Assembly (NCBI RefSeq): GCF_900108295.1
Contig: NZ_FNWK01000001.1
Coordinates: 496,001 to 560,000, forward strand
Length of the DNA stretch: 64,000 nucleotides
Direction of reading: 5' to 3'
From: Sphingopyxis sp. YR583
GTDB taxonomy: Bacteria > Pseudomonadota > Alphaproteobacteria > Sphingomonadales > Sphingomonadaceae
Part shown: positions 62,626 to 64,000 of the stretch, in pieces
How the letters are laid out: every line of letters starts with the position of its first letter
How positions within the stretch are numbered: position 1 is the first letter of the stretch
Made by a program: the position numbers and the translations under genes
The notes under the pieces: model-generated
The model's database searches: none
What the model saw: only the letters and a program-made list of their open reading frames with translations
What the model was told of the DNA's origin: nothing

Positions 62626-62750
62626 CCGGCGGGGTGCGCGCCGGGTCAGGGACCCGCGAAAGCGGGCCGCGAAGCGGCGATGGGGGCAACGATTTTGCGC
62701 AGCAAAATGGTGGGGCCCCGTCGTCCTTGACGCGGTGCGCACCCCGCCGG
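62626..62750. other. Highly structured 125-bp element (possible leading-strand ssDNA or RNA structure)
   Basis: A perfect 14-bp closing stem joins CCGGCGGGGTGCGC (62626-62639) with GCGCACCCCGCCGG (62737-62750). Inside on the plus strand stand CCCGC-GAAA-GCGGG (62653-62666), GCCGC-GAA-GCGGC (62666-62678), and GGGGC/GCCCC (62683-62687, 62715-62719) enclosing ATTTTGC-GCA-GCAAAAT (62692-62708). GCGAAAGC and GCGAAGC are known as exceptionally stable single-strand DNA mini-hairpins. Together they form a multi-branched junction. Confidence 0.75.
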
Positions 62751-62833
62751 ATCATCGCCAGCCTTAGCGGTGGAAGTCCCTTCCCTCACGGCCAAATGCC
62801 CCGCGCCGAAGAGCGGCGCGGGGCGAGTGCGGC

Positions 62834-63157
62834 TCAGTCGCCGGGGTTCCAGATGATCGCATAGGCGTCCTCGTCATCCTGCCCCGCCGCGCGCCCGAGA
62901 TTGGCGTAGAGCGGGCGACCGCCGAACAGTTCGGGATGCAGGATGGTGAGCCGGACATATTCGCGGCCCGAGACTTCGCCGGTGCGGATCCAGCCGCCGC
63001 CGATGTCGACGCCGCCAGCACGAACCTTATAGTCGGGCTGCTCGCCGACCTTGCCGCGATTGGGGGCGATCTGGATGTCGGTATTCACCGCGAGCGTCTG
63101 GAGCTTTCCGTTGAAGCCGCCGTCCGGATGGCGCTGGACATAACCGATTGCAGGCAT
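62834..63157 (-). CDS. DUF736 family protein
   Basis: 107 residues from ATG 63157 with GAGGAGAAAG upstream. MPAIGYVQRHPDGGFNGKL, KVRAGGVDIGGGWIRTG, YVRLTILHPELFGGRPLYANLG and DAYAIIWNPGD are classic for DUF736, a family of small proteins on alphaproteobacterial conjugative plasmids and ICEs. Its function is not known; a single-strand binding-like fold has been thought possible for similar strand patterns, but I cannot support that here. Confidence 0.92.
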   Translation of the reverse strand: MPAIGYVQRHPDGGFNGKLQTLAVNTDIQIAPNRGKVGEQPDYKVRAGGVDIGGGWIRTGEVSGREYVRLTILHPELFGGRPLYANLGRAAGQDDEDAYAIIWNPGD

Positions 63158-63518
63158 TTTCTTTCTCCTCAAAGCGTCTGCCCGAACCCGTTCCGGGCGA
63201 CGGAGATGCCAGCGAACGGCGAACCTCCGTCCCTTCCGAACCCTTGGGCCGGAGCGCAGCGAAGGACCGGAGCGTCGGGCCGATTTGGAGCGAAGCGGCC
63301 GCGAGGAGGCGGGCATCGCCCGCCGGGGAAATCGGTCCGGCGCGATGGTTTTGGAGGGGCGGTCGCCGTTCGAGGCCGATCCCCCGCGCGGTTCCGGGTG
63401 CGGTACGGACGAGGAGAAAGCCTGGCCCTGCCATGCGGAATCGGCGCCGCCGCGCGTCTGCAACGGAGGGGCATGCGCGTTCGAGCGTACTGAAAACATC
63501 CCCCTAGGGCGAGAGACG
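63158..63518. other. GC-rich non-coding gap with a hairpin
   Basis: I see no gene in 361 bases. A perfect 7-bp hairpin GGCGGGC-ATC-GCCCGCC lies at 63308-63324. Promoters for the divergent DUF736 and zinc-ribbon genes should be located here. Confidence 0.5.
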
Positions 63519-63740
63519 ATGACGATAGCGAGAGAGATCAGGGCGCTGGTACGCCGCCTCGGCGGCACCTCGATCTGCGACAATTGTCTGACCGACCGGC
63601 TCCGCCTGTCGGTTCCGAGCCAAGCGAATGCTGTCACGCGGTCGCTCGCCGCCGAGGCCGGTTATGAGCGGCGGCGGGACGTGTGCGGGCAGTGCGGGAA
63701 GCTGCGGACGATCGTCCGCAGCTGCTCCGGTACGGACTAG
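63519..63740 (+). CDS. Small double C-x-x-C zinc-ribbon protein
   Basis: 73 residues from ATG 63519. A helix ([15 protein letters not shown]) is followed by CDNC and, 36 residues later, CGQC. The two pairs would bind one zinc. The middle part ([28 protein letters not shown]) recalls small winged-helix-like proteins of mobile elements. The end overlaps the MucR gene by 4 bases, convergently. Confidence 0.7.
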   Translation: MTIAREIRALVRRLGGTSICDNCLTDRLRLSVPSQANAVTRSLAAEAGYERRRDVCGQCGKLRTIVRSCSGTD

Positions 63741-64000
63741 GTCTTGGCGCCACGCTTTGCGGCAGGCTTGGCCGCCGGCTTGCGGCCGCCGCCGCGTCCC
63801 TTGGTCCCGAGACCGATTTCCTTGGCGAGCGCGCGGCGCTTTTCGGCATAGTTGGGCGCGACCATCGGGTAATCCTTGGGGAGGTTCCACTTGGCGCGAT
63901 AGTCGTCGGGGGTCATTCCATAATGCGTCATCAAGTGACGGCGGAGCATCTTCAGTTTTTTGCCGTCCTCGAGACATACGATATAGTCTGGCTTGATCGA
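63737..64000 (-). CDS. MucR/Ros family zinc-finger regulator (5' end outside window)
   Basis: 88 C-terminal residues are visible. It has the C2H2-like finger part ([21 protein letters not shown]), [38 protein letters not shown] and a basic tail rich in Lys, Ala and Gly. MucR proteins are H-NS-like silencers and regulators in alphaproteobacteria, and copies on plasmids and ICEs are common. The start lies beyond base 64000. Confidence 0.93.
   Translation of the reverse strand, partial: SIKPDYIVCLEDGKKLKMLRRHLMTHYGMTPDDYRAKWNLPKDYPMVAPNYAEKRRALAKEIGLGTKGRGGGRKPAAKPAAKRGAKT

Noticed and set aside
63308..63324. Hairpin GGCGGGC-ATC-GCCCGCC as terminator
   Set aside because: No T-run follows on either strand and it lies between divergent genes, so termination is unlikely; it is only mentioned as a hairpin.
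1..64000. CRISPR arrays, rRNA operons and complete insertion sequences
   Set aside because: I looked for regularly spaced repeats, rRNA landmarks and transposase genes with terminal repeats and saw none that hold up.

Overview
The window is GC-rich alphaproteobacterial DNA. It has a two-piece (circularly permuted) tmRNA, a yqeY-dnaG-rpoD cluster, recG-sdhE-mfd synteny and conjugation genes of the TraG/Trb/DUF3363/DUF736 kind common in sphingomonads. My best guess, from overall protein similarity only, is a Sphingomonadales member close to Sphingopyxis.

Positions 1 to about 38.8 kb look like ordinary chromosome. In order they hold: the 3' part of a serine hydrolase and an amidohydrolase; a MerR-controlled cation efflux gene; the tmRNA gene; mscL, lemA and two TPM-domain genes; a Nudix hydrolase, a rhomboid protease and greA; carA and carB with a small lipoprotein gene wedged between them; yqeY-dnaG-rpoD; a pspC-like gene behind a sigma-54 promoter; a MoxR ATPase and a VWA protein on either side of an opposed chemotaxis-receptor gene; Amj and DUF817 membrane proteins; a DOMON/NamZ/M24-peptidase operon; tyrS, PilZ, recG, sdhE, mfd, an EAL protein, moaA, nadK and tRNA-Asn.

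From tRNA-Asn onward the content is accessory. A tyrosine integrase lies next to the tRNA 3' end, followed by an AlpA-like excisionase. Then come a five-gene archaic chaperone-usher (spore coat U type) pilus operon, two paralogous MarR-like regulators, a membrane-tethered LuxR-type HTH protein, a RadC/JAB protein, DUF3892 and excalibur proteins and an MHYT-GGDEF-EAL protein. After these sits the wreck of a conjugation module: DUF2274, trbI and an in-frame fusion of the first part of traG to the last part of trbG, so the trb genes that normally lie between are gone. A reverse transcriptase gene of the Abi/defence-associated kind, a secreted protein gene and a TonB-receptor remnant lie between traG and a complete DUF3363 relaxase gene.

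Upstream of the relaxase I see a P-type oriT candidate: an inverted repeat followed by TATCTTG/C. On its leading side are tRNA-Ile2(CAT), tRNA-Leu(TAA), small genes (lipoprotein, 45-aa coiled coil, DUF736, zinc ribbon, MucR) and a strongly structured 125-bp element with GCGAAGC-type mini-hairpins. The element may therefore be transferable in trans, or a former ICE that lost its mating-pair apparatus but kept relaxase, oriT and cargo. The best candidates for something new are the reverse transcriptase with its structured 5' region, the leading-region ssDNA-like element, and the TraG-TrbG chimera.
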